Shown piece by piece: positions 45,928 to 55,118 of a stretch of 64,000 bases of DNA. The notes beneath the pieces are model-generated. The model did no database searches, was not told where the DNA came from, and saw nothing but the letters and a program-made list of their open reading frames with translations. Origin of the DNA: Butyrivibrio sp. AE3004 (lineage in GTDB: Bacteria; Bacillota; Clostridia; Lachnospirales; Lachnospiraceae); the NCBI RefSeq assembly GCF_000703165.1, contig NZ_JNLQ01000002.1, positions 1,302,001 through 1,366,000 of the forward strand. The letters are read 5' to 3'. Position numbers and translations under genes: made by a program. How positions within the stretch are numbered: position 1 is the first letter of the stretch; each line of letters starts with the position of its first letter.

Positions 45928-47154
45928 TTATGCTCTTTCAATAACATGCGCCATTACATGGACAGCATAAAGACTCATAGCAGCACGGCTTTTTTTGAGG
46001 TCATCCGTAAGTTCGAAATAAAGACCCTTATCGTCGTAATCCTTTTTAAATACGGGAGAGAAAATTGCATCCCACTCCATAAGATACTGCCCCGGCTTTC
46101 TGGTATAGCAATTGGCAGCCGTCGCCTGTACTCTATGGGATTTATCCACAAACTGTGCAACAGACTTATGCAGTGCCTGATCTTCTGAAGGAAGATAGTA
46201 ATAGTCCTTATAATTGTTATAGAAATATTTGAGCTCGGTTTCAAGCAGCGGGATCCTTAAGGTTGCAGTGTCACCTTCTGCTTTAAAAAAGCAGCCGTCG
46301 GCAGATCCGCCAATTGATGAGGGAAGAGTGTCCGGAAGAGATATTTTCATGATGATCTCTTCTTTTTCTTTGCCTTGATAATCATTGTAATAATTGGCCT
46401 GCACCTTCATGGCTCTGACAGGCAGATCTATAACCGCATCAGGATTTTCATTATCGGAACAATCGTCAATTGAAAAGCCGGTTCTTACCTGAGGGTATTC
46501 AGGAGCATCTGTTCTGAAAAGGACAACATTTCTGTCCAAAAGTGATTTGAACAGGTCATGGTAATACAACGAGGGAAGAAGTAAAAACATTCCTCGAACA
46601 TCATCTGCATTATGAAGAAGCAGGAGATTGTATGATTTTTCATCCTGTTCTATAAGATAATCCTTGTAAACTTTTATGAGCTCACCACCGGAATATACAT
46701 CATTTCTGTCTATGCCGAGAAAAAGCTCGATAGTTTTTTGCTTGCAGTCGGGAATCCCCAATACGTTTTTATATGGTGCAAGACGCTTGTATATATCAAG
46801 TGAAACACAGCTTTCAAGCACATTGATTATTTTGAAACGGTCACATTTAAACTTTATGAACGGAAGATCAAACCTGTCACCGTTGAAATGAAGAAGGATT
46901 TTAAAGTCCTTTGCAAAAGACATAAAAGCATTTAGTACATCTTCTTCTTCACCGCGCTTGTCTGCAAAATATTGTCTGAGATTCCAGATGCCGTTTTTGT
47001 AATAGGCACATCCGATAAGGTAAAGCACGCTACTTTTTGGTGAAAGCCCGGTAGTCTCAATATCTATAAATAATATTTCTTCAGGGGAATTGCAGATCCT
47101 TTCAAGGGGATATCCTTCAGCTGCGTCTTCGATAATTTCGTCAATTATTCTCAT
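45928..47154 (-). CDS. YprB-like ribonuclease H-fold exonuclease
   Basis: This 408-residue protein has an RNase H-like / DnaQ-type nuclease domain in its first half. It shows FIDIETTGLSP with the DxE metal ligands, LHFNGDRFDLPFIKFKC and the late Asp in HNADDVRGMF. This is the YprB / RNase_H_2 family, predicted DEDD exonucleases of unknown physiological role. The C-terminal half (about 230-408) is a helical region without a recognised motif. GGAG lies nine bases upstream of the ATG. It is divergent from the Rnf operon across a 262-base spacer. Not to be confused with a DNA polymerase proofreading subunit, which is shorter. Confidence 0.85.
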   Translation of the reverse strand: MRIIDEIIEDAAEGYPLERICNSPEEILFIDIETTGLSPKSSVLYLIGCAYYKNGIWNLRQYFADKRGEEEDVLNAFMSFAKDFKILLHFNGDRFDLPFIKFKCDRFKIINVLESCVSLDIYKRLAPYKNVLGIPDCKQKTIELFLGIDRNDVYSGGELIKVYKDYLIEQDEKSYNLLLLHNADDVRGMFLLLPSLYYHDLFKSLLDRNVVLFRTDAPEYPQVRTGFSIDDCSDNENPDAVIDLPVRAMKVQANYYNDYQGKEKEEIIMKISLPDTLPSSIGGSADGCFFKAEGDTATLRIPLLETELKYFYNNYKDYYYLPSEDQALHKSVAQFVDKSHRVQATAANCYTRKPGQYLMEWDAIFSPVFKKDYDDKGLYFELTDDLKKSRAAMSLYAVHVMAHVIERA

Positions 47155-47416
47155 ACCATTTCTCCGGAAAATCTAAAAAAATTTAATAAATCTACAAACA
47201 TATATATTTTATCATAGAAATTGTGAAAATAAATGAGTAGATTTCTTATTAAAATCTGACTAATAGGACAAATTTTGTAGTATAATAATTGCAGAATTTT
47301 TATTCGTTTGGAATAAAATTATTCTTATGGGGGCTTCTTTTTATATTTCCATTTAAATAATAATATTCTGAACAAAAAAATAAGGCCTTAAATGGCTAAA
47401 AAAGGAAGGGTAGGAA

Positions 47417-48733
47417 ATGGCTAAATTAACTTTTGTGGGAGGAGTGCATCCTTACGAAGGTAAAGAACTTTCGAAGGATAAACCCATCAAGGAAATTCTG
47501 CCAAAGGGTGATCTTGTCTATCCGATATCTCAGCATATCGGAGCACCTGCAAAGCCTATTGTTGAAAAAGGCGATCATGTACTGGTGGGACAGAAGATTG
47601 CGGAAGCGGCAGGGTTCGTCTCAGCACCGATCTACGCATCGGTATCCGGAACAGTAAAGGGAATTGAGAAGCGCAGACTCGCTACAGGGGGTATGTGTGA
47701 CAGTATCATCATCGAGAATGACGGCCTCTACGAAGAGGGCGAGATGCTTCCTACAAAGCCTCTTGAGGAACTTACAACCAAGGAAAAGATCGACCTCATA
47801 CGTGAGGCCGGTGTTGTAGGTATGGGAGGTGCGGGATTCCCGACAGCAGTCAAATTATCTCCTAAAGAACCAGAGAAAATCGAATACGTAATTGCAAACT
47901 GCTCGGAGTGCGAGCCTTATCTTACGAGTGACTATCGTCGTATGATTGAGGATCCTGAGCTTCTTCTGAGTGGGCTTAGGATTGCGGTTTCGCTTTTTCC
48001 TAATGCAAGGGGGATTCTGGCCATTGAGGATAACAAGCCTGACTGTATTGCAAAATTCCGTGAACTCACAAAAGATGACGATAAGATAATGGTTAAAGCA
48101 CTTCAGACTAAATATCCTGAAGGTGCTGAACGTATGCTTATTTATGCATGTACAAAGAGAGAGATAAATTCTTCAATGCTTCCTGCAGATGCAGGTTGCA
48201 TAGTTGATAATGTTGATACTTTGTGTGCTATCAGCAGAGCGGTTATGGAAGGCAGACCTCTTATGGAGAGAATTGTTACCATAACCGGTGATGCGGTTAC
48301 AGACCCCAGAAATTATAAGGTCAGAATAGGAACAAACTACAGAGAGCTTCTTGATGACGCAGGCGGCTTTGTCAAGGCTCCCGCAAAAATAATATCAGGC
48401 GGACCTATGATGGGATTTGCCCTGTTTGATCTTGATGTTCCCACGACCAAAACTGCATCGGCACTTACATGCCTTACAGAGGATGCTGTGTCAGCCATGG
48501 AACCAAGCGCTTGCATTAACTGTGCTAAGTGTGTTGATGTTTGCCCTGAGAGACTTATTCCCAAGAATCTGGCTGATGATGTCGAGAACGGACAGGAAGA
48601 AAAATTCCTTGCCGAATACGGTATGGAGTGCTGCGAGTGTGGATGCTGCAGTTACATTTGCCCTGCCAGAAGACAGCTCACTCAGCTGATCAAGGGTATG
48701 CGTAAGATACAGCTTGGAAAGAGGAAGAAGTAA
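47417..48733 (+). CDS. rnfC: Rnf complex subunit C
   Basis: This 438-residue membrane-associated subunit binds NADH, FMN and two [4Fe-4S] clusters. It has an N-terminal barrel-like region (GGVHPYEGK), a Gly-rich motif GVVGMGGAGFPTAVK for the nucleotide, and two CxxCxxC...CP cluster motifs (CINCAKCVDVCP and CCECGCCSYICP). It is the electron-entry or exit point to NAD in the ferredoxin:NAD oxidoreductase. AGGAAGGG precedes the ATG. It heads the six-gene operon rnfCDGEAB, the order typical of Clostridia. Confidence 0.97.
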   Translation: MAKLTFVGGVHPYEGKELSKDKPIKEILPKGDLVYPISQHIGAPAKPIVEKGDHVLVGQKIAEAAGFVSAPIYASVSGTVKGIEKRRLATGGMCDSIIIENDGLYEEGEMLPTKPLEELTTKEKIDLIREAGVVGMGGAGFPTAVKLSPKEPEKIEYVIANCSECEPYLTSDYRRMIEDPELLLSGLRIAVSLFPNARGILAIEDNKPDCIAKFRELTKDDDKIMVKALQTKYPEGAERMLIYACTKREINSSMLPADAGCIVDNVDTLCAISRAVMEGRPLMERIVTITGDAVTDPRNYKVRIGTNYRELLDDAGGFVKAPAKIISGGPMMGFALFDLDVPTTKTASALTCLTEDAVSAMEPSACINCAKCVDVCPERLIPKNLADDVENGQEEKFLAEYGMECCECGCCSYICPARRQLTQLIKGMRKIQLGKRKK

Positions 48734-48750
48734 ACGAAAGGAAAAAAACA

Positions 48751-49701
48751 ATGAGCGATATGATGAAAGTTTCGTCAAATCCGCATGTTCGGTCCAGTGT
48801 GACGACCTCAAACATCATGATGTGGGTTGTCATAGCACTTCTTCCGGCTGCAGGCTTTGGCATTTACAATTTCGGAATAGACGCACTGATAATACTCGTG
48901 CTTTCTGTGTTATCAACGGTTTTGACCGAATTTTGTTATGAAAAGATTTTAAACAAAAAGATAACGGTAACTGATTTTTCAGCGGTTGTAACAGGGCTTC
49001 TGCTTGGTATGAACCTTCCATGCACAGCTCCGTGGTGGCTTCCGATAATCGGCGGTATATTTGCAATCCTCGTTGTAAAGATGCTGTTTGGCGGCCTTGG
49101 ACAGAACTTCATGAATCCGGCACTTGGTGCAAGATGCTTTTTGCTTATTTCGTTTCCGGCTCTCATGACCAACTTTACAACCGATACCTATACCTCAGCA
49201 ACACCGCTTGCTGCATTAAAAGCAGGTGAGGATGTTAAGGTTATAGATATGATTATCGGTAATATCCCCGGAACTATTGGTGAGACCTCTATGATTGCCA
49301 TAGTAGTCGGTGCATGTATTCTTATTATGCTTGGAATCATAGACTTAAAGATTCCCGGATCCTACATCATTTCATTTGTACTATTCATAATCCTGTTTGG
49401 TGGTCATGGACTTAACGGTGCATATATTTCCGCACAGCTTGCAGGTGGCGGTCTTATGCTTGGTGCATTCTTTATGGCCACGGATTATGTAACCTGTCCT
49501 ATTACTACGAAGGGTAAATATATATATGGCGTTTTCCTCGGTGTTCTTACCGGAATCTTCCGTGTATTCGGGGTGTCCGCAGAGGGCGTTTCATATGCGA
49601 TCATTATCGGTAATCTGATCGTTCCGCTTATCGAGAAATATACGATTCCGAGAGCGTTCGGTATCAGACCCGTAGAAAAGAAGGAGGAGAAAAGGGCATG
49701 A
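48751..49701 (+). CDS. rnfD: Rnf complex subunit D
   Basis: This 316-residue membrane subunit has about ten spans. It carries the FMN-attachment region FMATDYVTCPITT (Thr244/Thr248 area) used for covalent flavin binding, and GLGQNFMNPALGARCF. It is thought to take part in ion translocation together with RnfG. It starts 18 bases after rnfC and its stop overlaps the rnfG ATG by four bases. In Na+-dependent Rnf this subunit helps pump Na+; which ion is used here cannot be told by eye. Confidence 0.96.
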   Translation: MSDMMKVSSNPHVRSSVTTSNIMMWVVIALLPAAGFGIYNFGIDALIILVLSVLSTVLTEFCYEKILNKKITVTDFSAVVTGLLLGMNLPCTAPWWLPIIGGIFAILVVKMLFGGLGQNFMNPALGARCFLLISFPALMTNFTTDTYTSATPLAALKAGEDVKVIDMIIGNIPGTIGETSMIAIVVGACILIMLGIIDLKIPGSYIISFVLFIILFGGHGLNGAYISAQLAGGGLMLGAFFMATDYVTCPITTKGKYIYGVFLGVLTGIFRVFGVSAEGVSYAIIIGNLIVPLIEKYTIPRAFGIRPVEKKEEKRA

Positions 49702-50300
49702 CAGATATAAAAACAATGCTGAAAAATGCACTCATTCTTTTCGTGATAACTTTTGTTGCCGGTATTTCACTTGGCGCTGTTTACCAGGTTACAAAGGAGC
49801 CTATAGCTTATCAGGAGCAGCTGTCTCTGATAAAAGCGAACCAGGCTGTTTTCCCCGATGCTGCAGATTTTGAAGATGCACAGTTAAATGAAGCTACTGC
49901 ATCCCAAATTTTAAGCAATGCAGATTACAGTAAGATTTCCATTCTTGATGTGAAGAAAGCTGTTGACGGCTCCGGAAACGGAATAGGCTACGTTATTCAG
50001 ATTTCAAGCGGCGGATACGGAGATAAGATAGTGTATTCTGTCGGAATTACAAATGATTCCAAAGTTAATGGGATTTCGCTTATCTCTATAAATGAAACTC
50101 CCGGCCTTGGAATGAATGCTGAGAAGGTTATTGTACCTCAGTTTTCAGGAAAGCCTGCAGCACAGTTTTCAGTTACTAAAAATGCAGCTTCTTCTGAGAG
50201 TGAGATTGAGGCAATTTCAGGTGCAACCATTACTTCGAAAGCAATAACATACGGTGTTAATGCAGCTGTTGAATATTTTCAGGCTGAGCTTGCCAATTAA
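49698..50300 (+). CDS. rnfG: Rnf complex subunit G
   Basis: This 200-residue subunit has one N-terminal span (about 9-28) and an outward-facing FMN domain. The covalent flavin site is the motif SGAT at 174-177 (EAISGATITSKA), and NETPGLGMNA is conserved nearby. Transfer of electrons through this flavin across the membrane is central to the Rnf mechanism. It overlaps rnfD by four bases and precedes rnfE by 12 bases with GGAGG upstream. Confidence 0.96.
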   Translation: MTDIKTMLKNALILFVITFVAGISLGAVYQVTKEPIAYQEQLSLIKANQAVFPDAADFEDAQLNEATASQILSNADYSKISILDVKKAVDGSGNGIGYVIQISSGGYGDKIVYSVGITNDSKVNGISLISINETPGLGMNAEKVIVPQFSGKPAAQFSVTKNAASSESEIEAISGATITSKAITYGVNAAVEYFQAELAN

Positions 50301-50312
50301 GGAGGTGTTCAT

Positions 50313-51221
50313 ATGAGTGAAGAGAAAAAAGGAGCTTTAGGCTTCAAACAGGACACCCCTATGGAGCGTTTCCTGAACGGCCTTATAGTTGAAAATCCGA
50401 CATTGGTTCTGATGATCGGTATGTGTCCTACACTTGCTGTTACAACGTCTGCCATAAACGGTCTTACCATGGGACTTGCAACAACATTTGTATTGGCACT
50501 TAGTAATGCGGTTATTTCGCTTTTGAGAAAAGTAATACCGGATACAGTGCGTATTCCTGCATTTATTGTAGTAATCGCATCTTTCGTTACATTGGTACAG
50601 CTGGTTATGCAGGCATATGTTCCTGTTATGTACCAGGCACTTGGTGTTTATATTCCGCTTATCGTTGTTAACTGTATTATCTTCGGTAGAGCAGAGGCGT
50701 ATGCATCAAAGCACAAAGTTATTCCTTCCTTCTTTGACGGAATCGGAATGGGAATAGGTTTTACCTGTGCGATTACTGTTATCGGACTTTTCAGAGAACT
50801 TATCGGCGGCGGAACAATGTTTGACGTTCAGATATTTGGTGAAGGCTCTGTGGTTCCGGGACCTGTAGGGTATTTCTTCAGCCAGTATCAGCCTATTCGT
50901 ATTTTTATTCAGCAGGCTGGCGCGTTTATTGTTCTTGCTGTACTTATTGCTATTATGAATCAGATTAAATTCAACATGGAAAAGAAGGGCAAAGATACTT
51001 CAAAATTTGGAGTAGGCGGATGCTGCAGCGATGTTGAAATTAAGGATCCAAAGAAGGTTAAGGAAGAACTTCTTGCAAAGGAGAGGGCTGCTCTTGAAAC
51101 AAAGCCTGAAACTATCAAACTATCAGATATTAAGGCTCCTGAAAAAGAACCTGTACCTGTAGGAAAAAGTAATGAAGCAATAAAGGAAGTTATTACACCC
51201 GGAGAGGAGGATAAGAAATGA
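50313..51221 (+). CDS. rnfE: Rnf complex subunit E with long charged C-terminal extension
   Basis: This 302-residue subunit has six spans in the first ~215 residues, including NPTLVLMIGMCPTLAVTTSA near the start. RnfE is usually about 200-230 residues; here a further ~70-residue hydrophilic tail follows, with an adjacent Cys pair (GGCCSDVEIKDPKKV) and many Lys, Glu and Pro. RnfE and RnfA form an inverted pair around an intramembrane Fe-S centre. The tail would face the cytoplasm; it may be a docking element or a disordered extension. It overlaps rnfA by four bases. Confidence 0.95.
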   Translation: MSEEKKGALGFKQDTPMERFLNGLIVENPTLVLMIGMCPTLAVTTSAINGLTMGLATTFVLALSNAVISLLRKVIPDTVRIPAFIVVIASFVTLVQLVMQAYVPVMYQALGVYIPLIVVNCIIFGRAEAYASKHKVIPSFFDGIGMGIGFTCAITVIGLFRELIGGGTMFDVQIFGEGSVVPGPVGYFFSQYQPIRIFIQQAGAFIVLAVLIAIMNQIKFNMEKKGKDTSKFGVGGCCSDVEIKDPKKVKEELLAKERAALETKPETIKLSDIKAPEKEPVPVGKSNEAIKEVITPGEEDKK

Positions 51222-51805
51222 CAGATACCATAATCGGACTTTTATCCATAATGATAACGGCCTCTCTTGTTAATAACGTAGTACTTAGCCAATTCCTTGG
51301 ACTGTGTCCTTTCCTTGGTGTTTCAAGAAAAACAGAGACGGCTTTTGGTATGGGTATGGCCTGTGTGTTTGTTATCTCACTGGCATCCCTTGTTACCAAT
51401 GCGATTTACAAATTTATACTTTCACCACTTGATCTTTCATTTTTGCAGACCATTGTTTTCATAATGGTTATTGCGATGCTGGTTCAGTTCGTGGAAATGT
51501 TCCTTAAGAAATTCGTTGTATCCCTTTATCAGTCACTTGGTGTTTACCTTCCGCTTATCACAACAAACTGTGCGGTTCTCGGTGTAGCACTTAATAACGT
51601 AACAGACGGATACAGCCTTTTGGAGAGTACTATCTGCGGATTTGCAACAGCTGTAGGATTCACAATTGCGATTGTAATTCTTGCCGGCATTCGTGAAAAA
51701 ATACAATTTAATGACATTCCCAAGCCTTTTAAAGGAATGCCTACTGTACTTCTGGCAGCCGGACTGATGGCAATTGCATTTACGGGATTTTCTGCATTAC
51801 GATGA
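51218..51805 (+). CDS. rnfA: Rnf complex subunit A
   Basis: This 195-residue membrane subunit has six spans. It has the conserved VVLSQFLGLCPFLGVS near the N-terminus and LGVYLPLITTNCAVLGVAL in the middle, which carry the Cys ligands of the intramembrane [2Fe-2S] centre shared with RnfE. The four-base overlap with rnfE indicates coupled translation and 1:1 stoichiometry. Size is normal for the family. Confidence 0.97.
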   Translation: MTDTIIGLLSIMITASLVNNVVLSQFLGLCPFLGVSRKTETAFGMGMACVFVISLASLVTNAIYKFILSPLDLSFLQTIVFIMVIAMLVQFVEMFLKKFVVSLYQSLGVYLPLITTNCAVLGVALNNVTDGYSLLESTICGFATAVGFTIAIVILAGIREKIQFNDIPKPFKGMPTVLLAAGLMAIAFTGFSALR

Positions 51806-51818
51806 AAAGGAGAAAATT

Positions 51819-52613
51819 ATGATTAGTGGTGTACTCATAGCTACAGCAGTAGTTGCGGGTGCCGGAATTCTTATAGGCATAATTCTTGGCGTAGCGGACA
51901 TGAAACTGCATGTAGACGTTGATGAGAAAGAACAGGCTATTTTGGAAGCACTTCCGGGAAATAACTGCGGTGGCTGCGGATTCCCCGGATGCTCAGGATG
52001 CGCTGCAGCTATAGCAAAGGGGGATGCTCCGGTGAGTCAGTGCCCGGTTGGCGGACCTCCTGTTGCAGCAAAAATATCTGAGATAATGGGTGTAGATGCC
52101 GGAGACGCAAAGAGAATGGTCGCATATGTTCATTGTGGCGGTGATTGCGACAAGGCTACTCAGAGATATGAATACTATGGAGCTGAAGATTGCCGTGTTA
52201 TAAATCAGGTGCCCGGTGCTGGTCCGAAGACCTGTACCTTCGGATGCCTTGGCGGAGGAAGCTGCGTAAATGTATGTCAGTTTGATGCAATTCACATTGT
52301 AAACGGAATTGCAGTTGTCGATAAGGAAGAATGTAAAGCCTGCGGACAGTGCATCAATATTTGTCCCAGACATCTTATTGATCTGATTCCTTATGATGCG
52401 ACAGAATCTGTAAGATGTAAATCACAGGATATGGGTCAGGCTGTAAATAAGTACTGTAAGGTTGGTTGTATCGCCTGTCATATTTGTGAGAAAAATTGTC
52501 CATCAGGTGCAATCACTGTAGAAAACAATGTTGCAACAATCGATCAGGACAAGTGTACACATTGCGGACTGTGTGCCGAGAAATGCCCCAAGAAAGCAAT
52601 TCAGGCTATGTAA
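51819..52613 (+). CDS. rnfB: Rnf complex subunit B (ferredoxin-type)
   Basis: This 264-residue subunit has an N-terminal membrane anchor and a [4Fe-4S] domain with CGGCGFPGCSGC. Two ferredoxin pairs follow (CTFGCLGGGSCVNVC with CKACGQCINICP, then CKVGCIACHICEKNCP with CTHCGLCAEKCP), five clusters in all. It accepts electrons from reduced ferredoxin. The Escherichia coli homolog has three clusters; extra ones are usual in Clostridia. I start at ATG 51819, with AAAAGGAG upstream; a longer frame from TTG 51774 overlaps rnfA and is unlikely. It closes the operon before a very strong hairpin. Confidence 0.96.
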   Translation: MISGVLIATAVVAGAGILIGIILGVADMKLHVDVDEKEQAILEALPGNNCGGCGFPGCSGCAAAIAKGDAPVSQCPVGGPPVAAKISEIMGVDAGDAKRMVAYVHCGGDCDKATQRYEYYGAEDCRVINQVPGAGPKTCTFGCLGGGSCVNVCQFDAIHIVNGIAVVDKEECKACGQCINICPRHLIDLIPYDATESVRCKSQDMGQAVNKYCKVGCIACHICEKNCPSGAITVENNVATIDQDKCTHCGLCAEKCPKKAIQAM

Positions 52614-52629
52614 TTATTTAAGAGCTTTG

Positions 52630-52715
52630 CCCCGGGGATATATATTCATTCCGGACTTTACACTTTATCGTGTGAAGTCCGTTGGAACAGAGTATATATA
52701 TCCCGGGGTTCTTTT
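52630..52715 (+). terminator. Large nested hairpin after rnfB
   Basis: CCCCGGGGATATATA (from 52630) pairs imperfectly with TATATATATCCCGGGG (to 52708). Inside it, GGACTTTACAC (52653-52663) pairs with GTGTGAAGTCC (52670-52680) with one wobble. TTCTTTT follows. This is a strong terminator for the rnf operon. Confidence 0.75.
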
Positions 52716-52746
52716 GTGCTTATGGATGAGGAGTGAGGAAAAATTT

Positions 52747-53505
52747 ATGTTGGCTAAGAATCGCCTTGAGATCATCGACACTATCAGAGGCTTAACGATG
52801 ATAAGTATGATCCTGTATCATTTTTGCTGGGATCTTAAATATATAAACGGAATGGATATGCCATGGTACGGAACATTTGGCTCTTATCTGTGGCAACAGA
52901 GCATTTGCTGGACCTTTATTACTATTTCAGGCTTTTGCATGCATTTTGCAAGAAAGCCTGTAAGAAACGGTATAATTGTTTTTTTATGCGGCATCATCAT
53001 AACCTGTGTTACAGAGATATTTCTTCCTGAAGCTCCGGTATATTTCGGGGTTCTTACAATGCTTGGCTCATGTATGATACTTATTGGCTTGGCCATGAAA
53101 ATGATACCTGCAAAAATCGATCCCTTTTGGGGCCTCTTTGTCAGCATTATTTTGTTTGCAATGACAAAAAGTATAAATAGTGGATTTATCAATCTGTTTA
53201 TAAAAAAGCTTTACCTTCCGCAGATCCTTTTCGGACAGGGTGGCACTGACGGATTGCAGAATTCCTTTTTGACATATTTGGGCTTTATGCAAAAGGGCTT
53301 TTATTCTTCGGATTATTTTTCACTTATGCCATGGATTTTTTTGTTTCTTGCCGGTTATTTTTTACATGATGTATTAAAAAGCAGATTTGATAGTAAAATT
53401 TTTCATGCGGACATAAAGCCGCTCTCGTTTTTGGGAAGATATTCACTTTTAGTATATATGCTTCATCAGCCTGTATTGTATGCAGTGACAATGATCATTC
53501 GATGA
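52747..53505 (+). CDS. DUF1624 / heparan-glucosaminide acetyltransferase-like membrane protein
   Basis: This 252-residue protein has about seven spans. The opening NRLEIIDTIRGLTMISMILYH-type stretch (residues 4 onward), the WDLKYINGMDMPW segment and the closing SLLVYMLHQPVLY match DUF1624. That family is related to acetyl-CoA:alpha-glucosaminide N-acetyltransferase, in which the HFCWD His could take part in acyl transfer across the membrane. I choose ATG 52747, with GTGAGG upstream; longer frames run into the rnfB terminator. It stands alone between rnfB and pyk. Function in bacteria is not established. Confidence 0.82.
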   Translation: MLAKNRLEIIDTIRGLTMISMILYHFCWDLKYINGMDMPWYGTFGSYLWQQSICWTFITISGFCMHFARKPVRNGIIVFLCGIIITCVTEIFLPEAPVYFGVLTMLGSCMILIGLAMKMIPAKIDPFWGLFVSIILFAMTKSINSGFINLFIKKLYLPQILFGQGGTDGLQNSFLTYLGFMQKGFYSSDYFSLMPWIFLFLAGYFLHDVLKSRFDSKIFHADIKPLSFLGRYSLLVYMLHQPVLYAVTMIIR

Positions 53506-53627
53506 AAACGTATTCCTTAGATAAAGTTGAGAAAAAAGACTATATTCTTAGTTATTTTACATATGGATTATTAAGGTTTGTTATATTATATTAATTCAGT
53601 AATTTACTTTAAAATGAGGAGACTTTA

Positions 53628-55043
53628 ATGAGAAAGACAAAGATTGTATGTACAATTGGTCCTGCAAGCGAATCTGAGGAGATGATCGCAGCTCTTTGCA
53701 AGGCAGGAATGAACGTAGCAAGACTTAATTTTTCACACGGAGATCATGAGGAACAGCTTACAAGAATTAAGAGGATAAAAAAAGTACGTAAGGAATTGGG
53801 ACTTCCTATTGCAATACTTTTGGATACGAAGGGACCTGAATACAGAATAGGAACTTTTAAAAACGGCAAGGTTATGCTTGAAGCAGGTAAGAAGTTCACA
53901 TTTACCACCGAGAATATTAAGGGTGATGACACAATAGTTTCCGTAAGCTATAAGAATCTGGCTAAGGAGCTTTTTAAAGGTGACAGAATTCTTCTTAACA
54001 ATGCACTTCTTGAGTTTAAGGTTCTTTCAACTGATGGTGTCAGGATTGAAACAGAGATAGTAACAGGAGGAGAGCTTTCCGATAAGAAGAGCATGAGCTT
54101 CCCCGGAAAACATATTAAACAGGTTTATCTTTCAGAGCAGGATAAATCCGATATACTTTTCGGTGTTGAGAATGATGTTGATTTCATCGCATGCTCATTT
54201 GTTTCTGTAAAACAGGATCTTGTTGATGTTCACGAGTTCTTAAAAGCCCATAACGGCAATGACAAGGTTCAGCTTATAGCAAAGATTGAAAATCAGTCAG
54301 GCTATGATAACATCGAAGAAATCTGTAAGGAATGTGATGGAATCATGGTTGCCCGCGGTGATATGGGTGTTGAAGTTCCTTTTGAGCAGCTTCCTGCTAT
54401 CCAGAAGGATCTTATAACAAAGTGCCGTATGCTTGGTAAACGTGTTATTACTGCTACAGAGATGCTTGAATCAATGATTCATAATCCTCGTCCCACAAGA
54501 GCAGAGACTTCTGACGTAGCTAATGCTGTTTATGACGGAACAAGTGCTATAATGCTTTCAGGCGAAACAGCTGCCGGTGCTTATCCTGTTCAGGCTGTAG
54601 AGACAATGGCTAAAATAGCAGAGACTACAGAGCAGAACATCCATTACAACAGGCGTTTTTACAATTATGATTTCATTATAAAAAATGATGTCGATGCTAT
54701 TTCACATGCAACCTGTGGTATGGCAATAGACCTTGATGCAAAGGCTATTGTTGCATGCACGCTTTCGGGACGTACAGCCAGAATGGTATCAAGATTCCGT
54801 TCACCTGTTGATATTATTGGTCTTACAACTAATGAGAAGACCTGGAGATGGCTTTCACTTTCATGGGCTGTTACTCCCAAGATGTGTGATGTATTTCCTT
54901 CAACAGATGTTCTGTTCTACAGTGCTAAAAAGGTGGCTATTGAAACCTTTGACCTCAAAGAAGGTGATAAAATTGTTATCACAGGTGGTGTGACAAACGG
55001 TGAATCCGGTAACACCAATCTTATAAAAATTGAGGATGTTTGA
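53628..55043 (+). CDS. pyk: Pyruvate kinase
   Basis: This 471-residue glycolytic enzyme converts PEP and ADP to pyruvate and ATP. It has KIVCTIGPASES, MNVARLNFSHGDHEE, the active-site Lys in LIAKIENQSG, and MVARGDMGVEVPFE. The signature RPTRAETSDVANAVYDG and a C-terminal allosteric domain follow. It lacks the extra PEP-utilising domain found in Bacillus. GAGGAG precedes the ATG. It is monocistronic, with a strong terminator directly after. Confidence 0.97.
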   Translation: MRKTKIVCTIGPASESEEMIAALCKAGMNVARLNFSHGDHEEQLTRIKRIKKVRKELGLPIAILLDTKGPEYRIGTFKNGKVMLEAGKKFTFTTENIKGDDTIVSVSYKNLAKELFKGDRILLNNALLEFKVLSTDGVRIETEIVTGGELSDKKSMSFPGKHIKQVYLSEQDKSDILFGVENDVDFIACSFVSVKQDLVDVHEFLKAHNGNDKVQLIAKIENQSGYDNIEEICKECDGIMVARGDMGVEVPFEQLPAIQKDLITKCRMLGKRVITATEMLESMIHNPRPTRAETSDVANAVYDGTSAIMLSGETAAGAYPVQAVETMAKIAETTEQNIHYNRRFYNYDFIIKNDVDAISHATCGMAIDLDAKAIVACTLSGRTARMVSRFRSPVDIIGLTTNEKTWRWLSLSWAVTPKMCDVFPSTDVLFYSAKKVAIETFDLKEGDKIVITGGVTNGESGNTNLIKIEDV

Positions 55044-55052
55044 TAATAAAAG

Positions 55053-55093
55053 AGCCAAAAGCGTAAGTATAAGAATTGCGCTTTTGGCTTTTT
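55053..55093 (+). terminator. Terminator of pyk
   Basis: AGCCAAAAGCG (55053-55063) pairs with CGCTTTTGGCT (55079-55089), followed by TTTT. Confidence 0.92.
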
Positions 55094-55118
55094 ATAAAAC
55101 CGGAGGGGTGATGTTTAA

